The translations under genes and the position numbers were made by a program. Shown one piece after another: positions 10,499-36,534 of a DNA stretch of 64,000 bases; positions within the stretch are counted from its first letter, which is position 1; every line of letters starts with the position of its first letter. The notes beneath the pieces are model-generated. The model did no database searches, had not been told where the DNA came from, and was given only the letters and a program-made list of their open reading frames with translations. The DNA comes from Arion vulgaris. Taxonomy: Eukaryota; Mollusca; Gastropoda; Stylommatophora; Arionidae. The stretch is from contig CM036753.1 of NCBI GenBank assembly GCA_020796225.1, positions 87,388,203 through 87,452,202 of the forward strand, written 5' to 3'.

Positions 10499-11352
10499 GT
10501 GAAAAAAGCAATTACAATGGAACATCTCCATTACATGTTTCCAGAAGACAGCTGGATAAGAATTTACACAGATGGATCGGCAATGGAGGCAACCATGAAT
10601 GGTGGAGAAGGAGTGTACATTAGGCACCCAGATGCTACCACTGTGTCTCTAGCGGCTCCTACTGGAAGAATATGTTCCAACTACAAAGCAGAACTCTTAG
10701 CCCTTCTGATGGCAGCACAGCACATGAATAAGCTGCAAGCACCTGCAGGCAAGATGGTATTTCTTACAGACTCACTGTCAGCTATACAAGCCCTGGAGGC
10801 TAAATTACAAAGAGAACTTGCTCAGCTTTCAGAAAAGGCAGAAATTCACTTGCAGTGGATTCCATCTCACTGTGGCATTGCAGGCAATGAGAGTGCTGAT
10901 GTCTTAGCTAAGGAGGGCAGTGCCAAAGAGCAAATTTACCAACCCTTGTCTTTTCAAGAGGTCAAAACCCTCAAACAGAGAAAATCTGCAGTAGACTGGA
11001 AGACAAACACTGGATATGATTATGGAAAAGACTCCCTCAAAGACCTAAGCAGAACAGACCAGGTCATTATATTTCGACTACGCACCGGACACTGCAGACT
11101 CAACAAACACTTATACAGACTAGGAATAAGTCAAACAGCTCTCTGCCAGTGTCAGCAGGCAGAACAGACACCAGAGCATATCCTGCAAGACTGTTCTCTT
11201 CTGTGTGAGCTGAGAAGCAACATGTGGCCACACCCAGTCGACCTGAAAACTAAGCTTTGGGAAACCTGACAGACCTGAAGCTGTCTGCCCAGTTTGTGGT
11301 CCACAGTAAATTAAGCGCATGACCAGAGATCGCTGAAGAAGAAGAAGAAGAA
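10499..11352 (+). mobile_element. 5'-truncated non-LTR retrotransposon: RNase H and C-terminal tail, (GAA)n end
   Basis: A 256-codon frame encodes an RNase H domain: IYTDGSAM (first Asp), NYKAELLALL (Glu), VFLTDSLSA (Asp) and WIPSHCGIAGNESADVLAKE (His/Asp). The region RLRTGHCRLNKHLYRLG, CQCQQAEQTPEHILQDC follows, typical of the C-terminus of Jockey-type non-LTR elements with RNase H. The frame ends at 11269. The element runs on to an (AGA)n/(GAA)n tail at about 11335-11352. No reverse transcriptase lies upstream, so this is a 5'-truncated copy. The frame is intact, suggesting a fairly young insertion. Confidence 0.9.
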
Positions 11353-11447
11353 ATACATGTTATATTGTTTTAGCTGCAGTTCGTTTATGACATTGGAATT
11401 TTTGTTACACAAAGATTAGTGTTGACATTATTTCTGTGGGTGACAGA

Positions 11448-11535
11448 TTCTAGCTTTTCTAGCCATTCTAGCCTGTCTAGCCATTCTAGCCTGTCTAGCC
11501 TTTCTAGCTATTCTAGCCTATCTAGCCATTCTATT
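11448..11535. repeat. Short tandem repeat of a CTAGCC-based decamer
   Basis: About eight or nine imperfect copies of a 10-bp unit, TTCTAGCC with a variable pair, follow the retroelement tail. Confidence 0.9.
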
Positions 11536-11789
11536 ATATCTCATCAAACATAAAGAAATAAAACTTCCCGCAGCTTTTTCAGACCTTAGGATATCTCTCC
11601 CTCTCGCGATCACCGCCCAGACCGATGTACCAGACTTCCTCATAAATTCTATTCATGTGGAAACCTGATTCATGCAGTCTATGCATTGGTGTGTTTTACG
11701 TCACATCTTTCGGCGATATGTCTGGTTTCAGCCATCGTTTACTTGGTTCGCTCTCCGTTCTGTAGCCATCTAGTGTTTTTTACGGTGTG

Positions 11790-12055
11790 CGGTAGCTAGC
11801 CCCACCCTCGACCTCCTTAGTCGCCTCTTACGACATGCGTGGCAGGTAACAGTGGTTCTATTCTTTACACCCCAATTTAGGCACTAGTAACCACTCCGGC
11901 GAGACCTTAGAATATGAAGTGACTGTCGCTTCATATTTCTAGATCCTAGTGTTCAGGAGATAGGAGGACCGATTCCGTTCCTCAGTGTGGAACGCCGAGT
12001 GTTGGACTGAACCTACAAACCTTCTGTGTCCGAGACGATAGGCGAACGTTTATTA
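11790..12055 (-). mobile_element. tRNA-derived SINE copy with a shared 3' module
   Basis: On the minus strand a tRNA-like head (B-box-like GTAGGTTCAGTCCAACAC) is followed by a body with TCTAGAAATATGAAGC and a 3' module containing GCATGTCGTAAGAGGCGACT. The head and body match 18105-18275. The module GGCATGTCGTAAG also occurs near 27190 and 31925. This looks like a SINE family with a conserved central or 3' domain. Confidence 0.7.
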
Positions 12056-12740
12056 ATTACAATAATCAGCCCCACTCATCCATTATAGTATTTGCAGATT
12101 GATAATTATTTCACTAGATTTTGCTGCGTCAAAAACTTTAAAGATTTAGTATGAAATGAAAGAAAGTACTTTATGTGGAAATCAACTAAAAATGGCTAAT
12201 GGAGTGATTGCAGCAGATTTTATACCACTTTAGTGGGCATTGCGTACGAATTGGGTTAAAAAAGAAAATCAAATCTTTCGAAACAAAGTGTTGCAGAAAT
12301 GTTATTAGAAGATCCAGAATAAAGAAGAGGTAAAATATAGATGTCATACAAGAGATGAATAGTGATATACATTTGGCTCATATATAATATCATATCTAGG
12401 AAACGCTGCAGAGGAGGACAGAGCATGCATGGGAATGTCCAATGTGCCATGACGTCGATCGCATAACATAACATATTCTGGAAACGAAATTATTATAGTC
12501 AAGTTAAACGTCTTAGAAGTATAGAGAGTAGAACAATGAAGTGTTTGGTTCCTGACGTGGCAGTGGACGACTTAGACGATGGTAGCATCATTACATTAAG
12601 GAAACTTTGAGCACATCATAACGTATTGAGAGTCTTTCTGAACAGAGTAGTTTCAGGGTTGTGAATCCCATTCGATGACCAGATTGAGAGAGATTGGCGT
12701 CGATATTGGTACAGTCCGAAAAAACGACATTTAAATAATA
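12056..12740. other. No gene seen
   Basis: AT-rich, with no convincing coding frame or repeat that I can name. Confidence 0.4.
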
Positions 12741-12744
12741 AAAG

Positions 12745-12905
12745 ATGAATTAATCAACATCTAACTGACGTGTTGGACCACTGGACACTGAAGGATTTGA
12801 TCAGGCGGGGATCAGAGCCCTATGGACATGTTATAAGTTCTATGATTGTAGTTCTCATATAACTGATCGTTGGAGAAGGCGGGGAACTGGCTAAAGATCG
12901 AGAGT
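12745..12905 (+). repeat. Dispersed repeat, copy 1 (also 27735-27870 and 61090-61260)
   Basis: 'attaatcaacat..gacgtgttgg.cc.ctgga' through 'tctcatataactgat' is shared with the minus strand at 61090-61260 and, less closely, with 27735-27870. In one frame the copies read HWTL..L.RR....Y.HV. I cannot assign the family. Confidence 0.65.
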
Positions 12906-14265
12906 TTATCAAAGGGTTGTAATACGAGTGACGTTCTACAAAGCATGCACTACATAAGATATTACTGATATTCATCTCTCTAAATTAAAATATAATGTAT
13001 ATTAATGCTAACTTGATTTCTTTGTTGAATTGTAGTTTCCAGTTAGATCTTGATTTGATGTTTTTACTTTTTAAATGTAAGTCTATCCCAACATTTTCTA
13101 CAATTTCATGTGATGTTTGTTATATGTTGAGCTTTATTACCGATTTATTAATAATCAAATGAAGTTCTTTCACAATTTTTATTTGGTAAAATGACATGCT
13201 TTGTTTTTATCACAGAGATGCATTCATTGTGTCAGATGCTATCTAGTCTGTCTATTTCCGTTTTGTCTCTGAGTAAGGAAAATCCTTAATAATTATGTCA
13301 CAATATAGACATCTTCTTTCTGACATTTCTTAAATAGTCACCTTCTACAAATCGCTAAAATATGGGTCTAAGGACAGACCATTGAATCAAACCCATAATC
13401 TGGGCCACTGCAAATCTACACTACGCAGTTGTCAAGCTGATCTGTTGTAACAGTTCAATTGGGTGTGTTTAATTGCACAAAATGCTATAAATATACAGAC
13501 ATTAGCTATTCGTTTGTTTTTAATTGGATCTGCTCGTGCGTGAAGCACTGGACTTCAAAGTAACGTAAGATGCTACTAAGCTGCAATTGTACTCTACTAA
13601 ATACACTTCACGCACAAGAAAAAACTTGTCGTCCGAGTTATACTGTGCAAATAAAAGAAGAAAGATTTCGTTAATACATGTTCCGAACTAGTTCAGGTAA
13701 GGTATGTTTTGACCTAGCTTTGTTTTGAAGATGTTTTAAAGATGTTTTAATGACTACGATGCATTGGCTAGAACATGTCAACAACAGAAGCAGGTCATTC
13801 AGAAACAATAAAGCAAGTTACAAACCTTAGGAATAACAACTGAGTATATTACGAACATCTTAAAACGTACTCACTGATTCCTGCACAAAACACTATAAGA
13901 GCGGCGTTCTGCAAAGGACATGCTTCATAAAAGTTCAGCTACAATATTGAAGATATTACAGAACAAAAACTGCATACAAGTTATATTTCAGCTGCATCAT
14001 ATAAAATACATTGCTATACAACAACGACTATAAAACTATATAGATACATTGGTGAAGGTTTGCTATCAAGATGGTAAGCTTCATTGACTGATGTTGATGT
14101 GAAATAAAAGATAGGTATATAAATATATGTTTATATCTGAATCCCTGGATACACATGAGTCTCCATTTATGACAGAGTTAATAGGTTGAATTAAAACGTG
14201 TCTACAGTAGTAGAACAGAAGAGCATATTGTGGTGATAACACAGATGTCAGTTTTTATTTCGCCT
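12906..14265. other. No gene seen
   Basis: Low-complexity AT-rich DNA. A 'gatgttttaa' duplication lies near 13726-13750. No feature is supported. Confidence 0.4.
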
Positions 14266-14269
14266 ACTT

Positions 14270-14530
14270 ACCGGACACTGCAGACTCAACAAACACTTAC
14301 ATAGACTAGGAATGAGTCAAACAACTCTCTGCCAGTGTCAGCAATCGGAACAGACCACTGGAGCATGTCCTGCAAGACTGTGCTCTCCTTGGTGAGTTGA
14401 GAAGCAACATGTAGCCACACCCAGTCGACCTAAAACCTTAGCTTTGGGAAACTTGACAGATCTGAAACTGACTGCCCTGTTTGTGATAGAAAGTAAACTA
14501 AGCGCATGATCAGAGATCGCAGAAGAAGTC
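14270..14530 (+). mobile_element. 3' fragment of the RNase H-type non-LTR family
   Basis: From 'accggacactgcagactcaa' to 'agagatcgcagaagaag' it matches the last 250 bp of the element at 10499-11352, with point changes and small indels that break the frame. Confidence 0.9.
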
Positions 14531-15139
14531 GAACGATGATTTGACAATCGATGATGATGTTAGTCCTTCATTCTTCTGATTCGATATACTGGCTCATGTT
14601 ATTTTTCAGATAACGCAAAGCATGTATGCTGGCTAAATCAGTATATATTAAAATATAAATACATCATCATGTTAACAATAATTACGGAGTGAAAGGGTTA
14701 ATCATAAGAGTAGAATTTTAAAATGTTTTTTTTGGCAGGAAGTGACAAGGTCACTGCGAGGACGAGTAATACGTTTTATAACGAGCTACTGGCACCATCA
14801 GCACTGATAGTTTCTGTTCTCTTCTTCCACTTTTACTCTCAAATGTGAATTTACATATTCTCGAAGAAAGATGTGGTCAGACAAAAGCTGCTTTAGTTTC
14901 CAAAGAGCTCGCCACAGAATGGTATTGGTGACTGTTGAATACTTTTCATTCTGTTCCTAAGAAATGATACGCCTATGCTACATATATTATTCAGTTATTT
15001 TGTCTGGGTCACATTCCCATTCATCAGAAGTTATTAACTTTATCAATTTGAACTGATGATATCTCAGTTTACTGTAATCTATACAATCTGCTCAGTGAGA
15101 CTAAGCCTTCATGAAATTCAGTGAATTAGTGTCTGTTAA

Positions 15140-15510
15140 GCAATGATGCCAACAGCCTCAGACGTGTGTTGTTGTACTTCTCTGGTGTGTGCGAAGGTGA
15201 CTATAGAGTCATATCATGGAACACAATCCTTTACTACAGATGGAGCATACATGATAAAAGTTGGATATGTGGGTGTTGTGTATTATGCATTTGCGCACAA
15301 GCTCGTTTTTCTACGTCTCAGCAGTACTACGATTCTCAGCTATATGAATTTCTCTTATGCTGATGTAGAGCAACATTTGACGATCTTGCGCCACTGTTTC
15401 CCCAGCACGTTGTGTCTGGTTCGAAGCATTTTAGAGACACGTTAAAGCGTTTGTTTCTGTCCACCAACCGATCGTTTGCCCCTATCAAACTCGCCATACA
15501 TCAATTGTTT
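15140..15510 (-). mobile_element. 3' fragment of the C2H2-tailed non-LTR family (minus)
   Basis: On the minus strand it matches the 3' coding part of the element at 53256-55671: the IDTLK...CFDI...WESLRK region, then the C-terminal zinc finger and end. The plus-strand frames at 15143-15445 are shadows. Multiple indels make it a dead copy. Confidence 0.85.
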
Positions 15511-15776
15511 TTGGATGTGTTTATTTATTGTTAATTAATAATACATCAATGTTACCAATTTATATTAGTAAATTTTATATATCGGGTTAATTTTTAACAA
15601 GTTGCTGTACAAACAATGAAGTTGTGTTTTTTGCGACGATGTTGCATTTCTAAACTGTCGTATTGTTTATATTTTAATCATCTTCTAATGTCAATGATAA
15701 TATCACAATAAAATGATCTTCCATAAAGTGTTGCCTAACCATCATTTAAAAAGTGTTGCTGTGCTTTTGAATATAA

Positions 15777-16130
15777 GTGTTACAGAAGAGTCCTCCGTAT
15801 ATCATGGACAGAGAAGAGAACAAATATATCTATATAGAACGAACTCAAAATCAAAGAAAACTGGCTGATGCTACAAATAAGAATGAGAAAATGGAAGTAT
15901 TTTGGACATATAAAGAGACACGAAAGGCTGGAGAAGACTATCATGGAAGGAGGCATCACGACAAAGAGAAGAAGAGGACGACCAGGGAGAAGATGGATTG
16001 AGGATGTAACTGATGGCTTGAGCATGATGAATGCAGAGGTGGAATATCTGGACTACGAAAAAGAGAAACTCCGAAGGACTGTTAAGGTGGCAAAGTTCTG
16101 CTCAGGACAAGCTATGCCCTGATGATATTA
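15777..16130 (+). mobile_element. Non-LTR retrotransposon 3' coding fragment
   Basis: Three shifting frames add up to the C-terminal region of a non-LTR polyprotein: RMRKWKYFGHIKRHERLEKT, GRPGRRWIEDVTDGL, then AKFCSGQAMP and a stop, with a TGATGATAT tail. The same end (gtggcaaagttctgctcagg) occurs on the minus strand near 24405-24430, so both belong to one family. Confidence 0.85.
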
Positions 16131-16590
16131 ATGAATAATGTGGAAGATTTAAGTGTTTTTTATGACATGCAATTATGGAGGATACATGCTATGCATGATG
16201 CATTAAGTCCAAGGACATATTTTATATGATAATACGATGAAGGTTCCAGCATCGTTCTGTTCTAATATAAGCGTGCCACATGTGTTCAGTGTAAAAATAC
16301 GTCATTAAATTACATTCTTATGCTCTCAATAACCTTTAAATGTCTCATATTTTCTGAAACCCCTGGTTCTCTGCTGGTAGTATTTTTTATATCACTTAGT
16401 CTGTTGTCACGTAATTTATACAAAACATTAAATTGGAAGCCAATATTTGCAACTACACCAACTGGCACAACAAATTATTGCAGTGGTTTCCAACATTTTG
16501 AAGGTCAGGGCTCCTTGATTAAATATGAAAGACGCAATAACATCTCACCTTTGGACACTGATGTGTGGAAATGTGTTAAGTCTCACAATA
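16131..16590. other. No gene seen
   Basis: The apparent start of a long open frame at 16320 leads directly into the following tandem array. I see no domain in it. Confidence 0.4.
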
Positions 16591-16594
16591 AGTT

Positions 16595-17245
16595 TCCTGT
16601 ACTAGTATGTATCTTTCTAATAGATTCACAACGTCCTATGTCCTGTTCCAGTACGTATTTTTCTAATAGATTCACAATGTCCAAATGTCCTGTTCTAGTA
16701 TATATCTTTCTAATAGATTCACAATGTCCTATGTCCTGTTCTGGTATGTATCTTTCTAATAGATTCACAATGTTCAAATCTCCTGTTCTAGTATATATCT
16801 TTTTAATAGGCTCACAATGTCCTATGTCATGTACTAATATCTTTCTAATAGATTCACAATGTCCTATATCATGTTCCAGTATGTATCTTTCTAATAGATT
16901 CACAATATCCAAATGTCCTGTTCAAGTATATATCTTTCTAATAGACCTCACAATGTCATATGCCCTGTTCTAGTATGTATCTTTCTAATAGATAAACAAT
17001 GTCATATGCCCTTCTTGTATGTATCTTTCTAATAGATTCACAATGTCATATGCCCTGTTCTAGTATGTATCTTTCTAATAGATAAACAATGTCATATGCC
17101 CTGTTCTAGTATGTATCTTTCTAATAGATAAACAATGTCCTATATCATGTTCCAGTATGTATCTTTCTAATAGACCTCACAATGTCATATGCCCTGTTCT
17201 AGTATGTATCTTTCTAATAGATAAACAATGTCATATTCCCTTTGC
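16595..17245. repeat. About 46-bp irregular minisatellite, about 14 copies
   Basis: The core is TAGTATGTATCTTTCTAATA followed by GATTCACAATGTC, then variable C/T-rich pieces (CTATGTCCTGTTC or ATATGCCCTGTTC). A right-hand subset replaces GATTCACAA with GATAAACAA. Copies vary in length, which keeps long frames open by chance. Confidence 0.92.
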
Positions 17246-17249
17246 TAGT

Positions 17250-17750
17250 ATCTCATAACTTCAGACAAACTTCCCAAATGTTCTTGCTAAGAATATATTT
17301 AAATTGAAGTGAATGCATTCACAATTTGCTCTAAAGCGGAACAAATATAATTGACATGGAAGTCGTCTATGATAAATTATAAGCGCACTTAACGCTCCAT
17401 AAATTTAGAAAAGAACATGGCTCTATCAATTTTCTTCTCCAGACTAACAGGATGTCATCATCAGCTCAGTGTACTTTCTTTTTCTTCTGTTACAAATAAA
17501 TCTGATGTCTCAAGCTTGCTTTCATATATGTTTCTTTTATAAGATTGTGTTTCCAAGGTAAAGGTCGTTGCAGACTAAATTTTAGAGTGGAGTAAAGACC
17601 GTTCAGCCACAACTTTATTTTAGAGCCGGTCGTGGTTCAGCTGTGGTGTACTGGTTCTAATTATAATTTGTGCAACTAAGAAATACAATTTCAACAAACA
17701 AAAGTGGTGAACCCGACTAACTAATTGAAGTCTTGTATAGTATCAATCCC
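17250..17750. other. No gene seen
   Basis: Unannotated AT-rich DNA between a minisatellite and a retroelement 3' end. Confidence 0.4.
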
Positions 17751-17755
17751 TCATA

Positions 17756-17955
17756 TGGACACCAGAGGGAAAAAGAAAACGAGGAAGACCAAGAAAGACT
17801 CTGCGTAGAACCATCACCAGAGAAGGCTCAACGATGGTCCTAGTAAACATTAAAGACCTAAAACAGATAGCAACGAACCGCGAGACATGGAGAACTATGA
17901 CCTCTGCCCTATGCCGCCCACAGGCCCAAGAGGAAAGACTAACTAACTAACTAAA
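17756..17955 (+). mobile_element. Non-LTR retrotransposon 3' end with (CTAA)n tail
   Basis: From TGG at 17756 the frame reads WTPEGKRKRGRPRKTLRRT, later NRETWRTMTSALC and a TAA at 17948-17950, the standard C-terminus of one clade of non-LTR reverse transcriptases. It is followed by CTAACTAACTAACTAA, a short-repeat tail typical of such elements. It is 5' truncated to about 200 bp but open throughout. Confidence 0.88.
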
Positions 17956-18104
17956 CTATAGTATTTACTCAACAACCAAAGTTATCAATATTTTTATGGA
18001 AATGATTATAGAAGCTAATTTAAATAGAAGAAATATCCCATCCCCAGCCGACAAACACGAGACGAGAATGTTAATAAGCTCCAGTTATAACACGTATAGC
18101 ATGA

Positions 18105-18275
18105 GCGTAATGCGTAAGCGTTCGCTTATCGACTAGGACACAAGAGAGTTGTGAGTTCCATCCCACACTCAACGTTCCACATGTGAGGAAAGGAATTGGC
18201 ATTTCTACCTCCTGCATACTAGGTTCTAGAAATGTGAAGTTGTATGCACTTCTTATCCTAAGGTCTGAAAAGACT
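18105..18275 (+). mobile_element. tRNA-derived SINE copy
   Basis: It matches the reverse complement of 11880-12055: 'gttcgcttatcgactaggaca', a B-box-like 'gtgagttccatcccacac', 'aacgttccacatgtgagg' and 'ttctagaaatgtgaag'. The 3' GGCATGTCG module is not present here. Confidence 0.7.
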
Positions 18276-19017
18276 ACAGGGAATTTTATTATTTATTATA
18301 ACTCATATAATACAGAAGTCGACGTGATAAAGATGTAACGTTAAACAGACAAACATTCAATTGCAAGGACTAGTTAATGAATGACAGATGTCATGCCATC
18401 CATGGAATACCACTGTATTTACAACAATGACGAAGTGTCTATTCTCAGCAATGTGACCGACAAGCAAAAGACGGGAATTAGTAGCAGTGTTAAATTATTA
18501 TTTTCATCTTCTGACACATCTACCTATATAGAAGTAAAAGCAGCAAAGAAATGTATTAGATTTATGCAAATTTCAGATTACATAGCTTCTGCTGTTGCCA
18601 TACTCAGGAAACCGGTTGTGTATCTGCTATAAGATAAAGACAATAACTCTACCATACACATTCACAATACCACTTATCAGGATCTAATCAGTAATACTGA
18701 TCCGGGTACTTAACCTTCCTAGGGTTTCCAGACATCCGTTTTTCTGGACAGTCCAGGTTTGTAATGAAATAACTGTGATATCCGAAAAAATGCTTTTGGA
18801 TTGTACGCAAGAAGTGATCCGTAAAAATGGACGTGGTGCAAGTAATGTCCAGGTTTCTCAGTTGCAATGCCTGGCAACCCTAACTGTGCCCGATATCAAA
18901 TCTGTCTACTATTCTAATGTTGTAATTGGCTTACTTAAATGTACCACAACAGTACAACACCACATTATCACACACTCTTTAATGAAAGTATCTCTACTTT
19001 CCCAGTGTATTCATGTT
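18276..19017. other. No supported gene
   Basis: An 83-codon frame at 18381-18632 has ordinary composition but no homology I recognise and no splice context. I do not call it a gene. Confidence 0.35.
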
Positions 19018-19290
19018 TAAATGCAGTGGTTTGGACATTTAATGAGAATGAAATACAACCAACCACCAATAACAGCATACAATAAAAAGTGATCGGGTAC
19101 TAGAGCTAAGGAAGACCAAGAAAACGATGGATAGACAATATCAAGACCACACTACATAAACATGGATACAACACAACAGGGGCAACTCATCTAGTCCTAG
19201 AACGCAAATTATAGCTCCCATCCCTACGCTTAACGGCAAGAGTGGACAGCCTCCACCTGGCATCTTCCACCTGGGAATAGACAATAGATA
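19018..19290 (+). mobile_element. Non-LTR 3' fragment, sister copy of 29515-29790
   Basis: 'atgcagtggtttggacattt' through 'cacctgggaatagacaatag' matches 29515-29790 with few differences (about ten or more changes and small indels). It carries the QWFGHLMRMK and RPRKRWIDNI motifs of non-LTR C-termini, with frameshifts. Confidence 0.92.
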
Positions 19291-19425
19291 ATTCATGTTT
19301 CTCATGGTTTCTTATACATGGCTTGTTTATATGTTATTTTGATTTAAAACATACAGAGATTAAACTAATTCCCTGTGGCTACCCTATCACTTACAAATTA
19401 GCAGTTCATGTAACAGATATAGGAG

Positions 19426-19591
19426 CAGTGGCGGCTCGTCATTAAGGGCCAATGGGGCCGGGCCCCACCATAAATAAGGTTTAACATGTATTTATTATTT
19501 TATACATTAAAATATATCCTAACCGAAACCATGATTTTTCCGAAACTTTCTGTCTGGCCCCACCAACAAAAATGATTACGAGCCGCCACTG
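19426..19591. mobile_element. hAT-type MITE with perfect 8-bp TSD
   Basis: The 166-bp element begins CAGTGGCGGCTCGT and ends ACGAGCCGCCACTG, a perfect 14-bp terminal inverted repeat. It is flanked by TATAGGAG at 19418-19425 and 19592-19599. A subterminal GGGGCCGGGCCCC block lies on one side and GGCCCCACCA on the other. The 8-bp duplication and CAG...CTG ends place it in the hAT superfamily. Related copies are at 37917-38228 and 41598-41752, with a partial one near 36213. Confidence 0.95.
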
Positions 19592-19599
19592 TATAGGAG

Positions 19600-20755
19600 A
19601 TAAACTTCACTTTGACTTTCGATAACAAATTTCTCTTGCATAAGATGTTTAATTTGGTGAATGTCATATGTCTGTTCTGACATTCAAATTTTTATCTGGA
19701 TCTCCTATCTAATGTTAGTAAAGGCATACAATTTACATGCATAGACATGATTCAGTTGTGTTCTATTTTAATGTTAATCTTCATCATTGCTCTGTAACGC
19801 TGATGTTAAACTACTGTCATAGGGTACTATTGTCATGGGGGTATTGATATGAGGAAATGCTGATGTCCTGCTGTGTGTGGTCTGGTGGGCACTGATAATA
19901 CAGATCTGCATGTCAGATGTTTCAAGATTTATCTGTTATGAACATTTCTCTGAATCTTCTCTACACTGAAACATGTTGACTCTTCTAAGTTGCCGGTCCA
20001 TATAATGTTCTGTCTCCATATATTGTCTCGTCTGTATTAACAATAAATCACTTTAACAAATGATTGAATAATAATTTTAGCAAAATCTAGTGCACTTATC
20101 ATATGCCCTTGATCAAACAAATTCAATGTTTTCTATTGCGTGATGGACATTGGTTACTTTTATGGTACAGCAGTTATTTGTACAGTACATCAGTTTCTCA
20201 ATGTAATGACTGATTGATTTCTTGATTTAGCGCATTGTCCATGTATACACAGAACTTTGTAAATAATCTCATATTCAATGTTTACATTTTCTTATGGTGG
20301 TTTGTTATAAGTGTCAAAAACATACACAAAAATAGATGTGATAAATGCTCTCTGCAGTGTAACATTAGTGTTGATTAAGAAGCATTTACATTGAAATACA
20401 GACATCAGACAGCTAGTTCTGCTATTATTTGGGCTGTTATTGTTATTCTTAATCCTAATCTAAAGGGATAAAGTTAGTAGGTTAAAACGTTGCACAGTTA
20501 TTCCTACATTGTAAGTTTCTTTCTTCAAACAGTTTTATGCTTCATGACAGCCACCAAATTGGAAACATTAACGCAAAAGTGAACATTCAGTAATGCTAAA
20601 AAGAAATAAATTAAAGAAAAAGTCAAGAGAGTAGGAACCATTAAGGAAATAAAGATGATTTGAAGTTAATGAAAACTAGCAAACAAAAGATAGAATTTGG
20701 GGAAAGTTAAACCAGAAAGATAAGTTCATTCAGAATTGCATTATTTGTTAAGTTA
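19600..20755. other. No gene seen
   Basis: About 1.1 kb of AT-rich DNA without a convincing frame or recognisable repeat. Confidence 0.4.
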
Positions 20756-20759
20756 AAAA

Positions 20760-21160
20760 TAAAAACTTGTGTGACTTGCACAATCATCTGAAACACCCAC
20801 GAATTCCAGTAGAGACCAAAAGACAGATTATAAATGCAATCTTCATACCAAAACTGTACTACCAGAGCCAAACATGGGCACTGACAAAAGAACAAGAAGG
20901 AAAAATTACCACATGTGAAATGAGATGCATGAGGAAAGTGGTAAATAAAACAAGAAGAGATTATATAAGAATTGAGGAAATTAGAATAACACTCGTAGCA
21001 ACACCTATTGTTAGATTCATTGAAAAACAGAAACTCAAATGTTTGGCCACTTGGTGAGGATGAACCCGAATACACCAGTTGCAAGACTTACTACCTGAAA
21101 ATGGAGTTGTCAAGAGGAAGTGACAATACCACAGTATATCAAGCGACTGAGCGTGCACTA
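20760..21160 (+). mobile_element. Non-LTR reverse transcriptase C-terminal fragment
   Basis: The frame reads HLKHPRIPVETKRQIINAIF, YYQSQTWALTKEQEGKITTC, EMRCMRKV and later RDYIRIEEIR. This is the 'QTW.L...K..TCEMRCMRKV' region after the RT catalytic domain. Frameshifts follow at about 21057. No upstream RT core is present. Confidence 0.88.
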
Positions 21161-22290
21161 TCTCGGAAACCGATCATCAGTTAAACATGCTACACCTAGC
21201 GGTAAAAAAACAGAGAAGGACAAAAGAAAGAAAGAAGAAAAAATGTTTACTGTTGCGTACTTAATTTCTAAATTATTGGAAAAACACACGGTTTTGGTAT
21301 CAGAATTCTAATATAAAATGTGATATTTTAATTAAACTTTCACTTATCCATAAGCTCCATAGAAAAAAATCAGCTTTAATTTCAGGTGCAGTTTTTCATT
21401 CCAAGCTGTTGCAAGAAAATCATTAAAAGATTATATAAACAACAAGCAATTGCAACATTATTTTCAACTAGAGAAACATAAAAAAACAAAGAGAAAATAC
21501 ATAAATGGATACTTTTATTAAGGCTTTGTTACTTTAGTAATTATATGTTTTAATAAAAAAAATTATTTTAAATTCTGTTGATAAAAGTACACAAATGTAG
21601 TGTTTGATGCCAAGAAATGGTTTCTTTTTCTGGATCAGATAAATGAATTCCACTAAGTGTTTATAACGACACACAATAATGTACCACACTAAGACGAATG
21701 ATAAGAACTCACTTTTTTACTGGATGATTGGATAACAGAAAATGGTGAACTGTAAAATATGAACTCATTAGAGGTTAAATATGAGTATTAGATTTTATAT
21801 CAATCTTGACAGAAACATTACTTTGTCTTCTAAAGCAGTCGCTGAAGAGCATACCTGATGATGATGCTTTCTGTGACTCACTAGTCAAACATGTAACTTT
21901 TTTTAAAAAGACATCTCACATGTACAGTACTTGTCTTGTTTTATCCATATGTGTGCAAGCGCAGTGTCAGTTTCTTATCCTGTACCAGGTTTGTTGCATC
22001 TGTAGTTTTGGATACCAGAGAAGCTATGAGAAGCAAGTACATCCAGCCTGATGATGACAGTTTCACACATCATACGCCGCCACCGTTGGTCAAAAGCAAA
22101 TACAAGTCTAACACCGCATTTTATAATATATTTCATGGTATGATCACCGGATTCCCCTACAAAAATGGATTGCAAAAAATCCTTGTCAAAGTATATAATT
22201 CTTAAAAATTTAATATTAAAGTTTCATAAATGAGTTCAATAAGATTTTTCTTGATTGCATTTTACCACTATACTATGATCTTTTGTTTAT
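21161..22290. other. Region downstream of HPDL; no gene seen
   Basis: AT-rich. Several short frames near 21806-22205 overlap but show no domain. It may include the HPDL 3' UTR (minus strand). An AATAAA on the minus strand lies close after the stop, near 22285-22292. Confidence 0.4.
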
Positions 22291-22297
22291 TTTTCTG

Positions 22298-36000
<13,703 letters not shown>

Positions 36001-36212
36001 TGTTGCTGCCTTAAGCGCTCGCGAAAACTGAAATGATAGTTAAACAATAGAATATGGGAAATCCTGCAGTTAATCATGTAGAATCATGGCTGATGAAGGA
36101 TACAATTAAGGGAAAGCACACTGTCATTATAATCAATCATGAACGATAAAGGATACTACTATGGGAAAGTCTACAGTCGTAATTATAGTCATGGCTGAAG
36201 AAGGATACTACT

Positions 36213-36345
36213 ATTCAGGGGCGACTGGTCCTTGAGGGCCAGTGGGGCCAGGACCTATAAAAAATAATGAGTAACGTGTACTTATTATTTGAGAAATTAT
36301 TTATTCATAATTATTACTTTTAACTTGATACTTATTAGCTTTCAA
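36213..36345. mobile_element. Partial hAT-type MITE
   Basis: 'caggggcgactggtccttga' followed by 'gggccagtggggccagg' resembles the left half of the MITE at 19426-19591. The right terminus is not evident. It lies about 210 bp upstream of the HPDL start. Confidence 0.6.
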
Positions 36346-36364
36346 AGTTGAATATACAACACTA

Positions 36365-36458
36365 ATATATATATATATATTGTAAATACGAACCTGCTAT
36401 TATGACAACGTCCACAGTCATTATTATAGTCAATCATCTCTCTCTCTCTCTCTCTCTC

Positions 36459-36516
<58 letters not shown>
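36365..36516. repeat. (TA)n and (CT)n microsatellites
   Basis: (TA) at about 36365-36380, (CT) at about 36437-36462 and (TA) at about 36464-36516. They generate chance open frames on both strands. Confidence 0.95.
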
Positions 36517-36520
<4 letters not shown>

Positions 36521-36534
36521 TCGTGTCCGTTTGA

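Noticed and set aside
18381..18632. Small protein gene (83 codons)
   Set aside because: No family resemblance, splice sites or conserved start context that I can see; consistent with chance in 64 kb.
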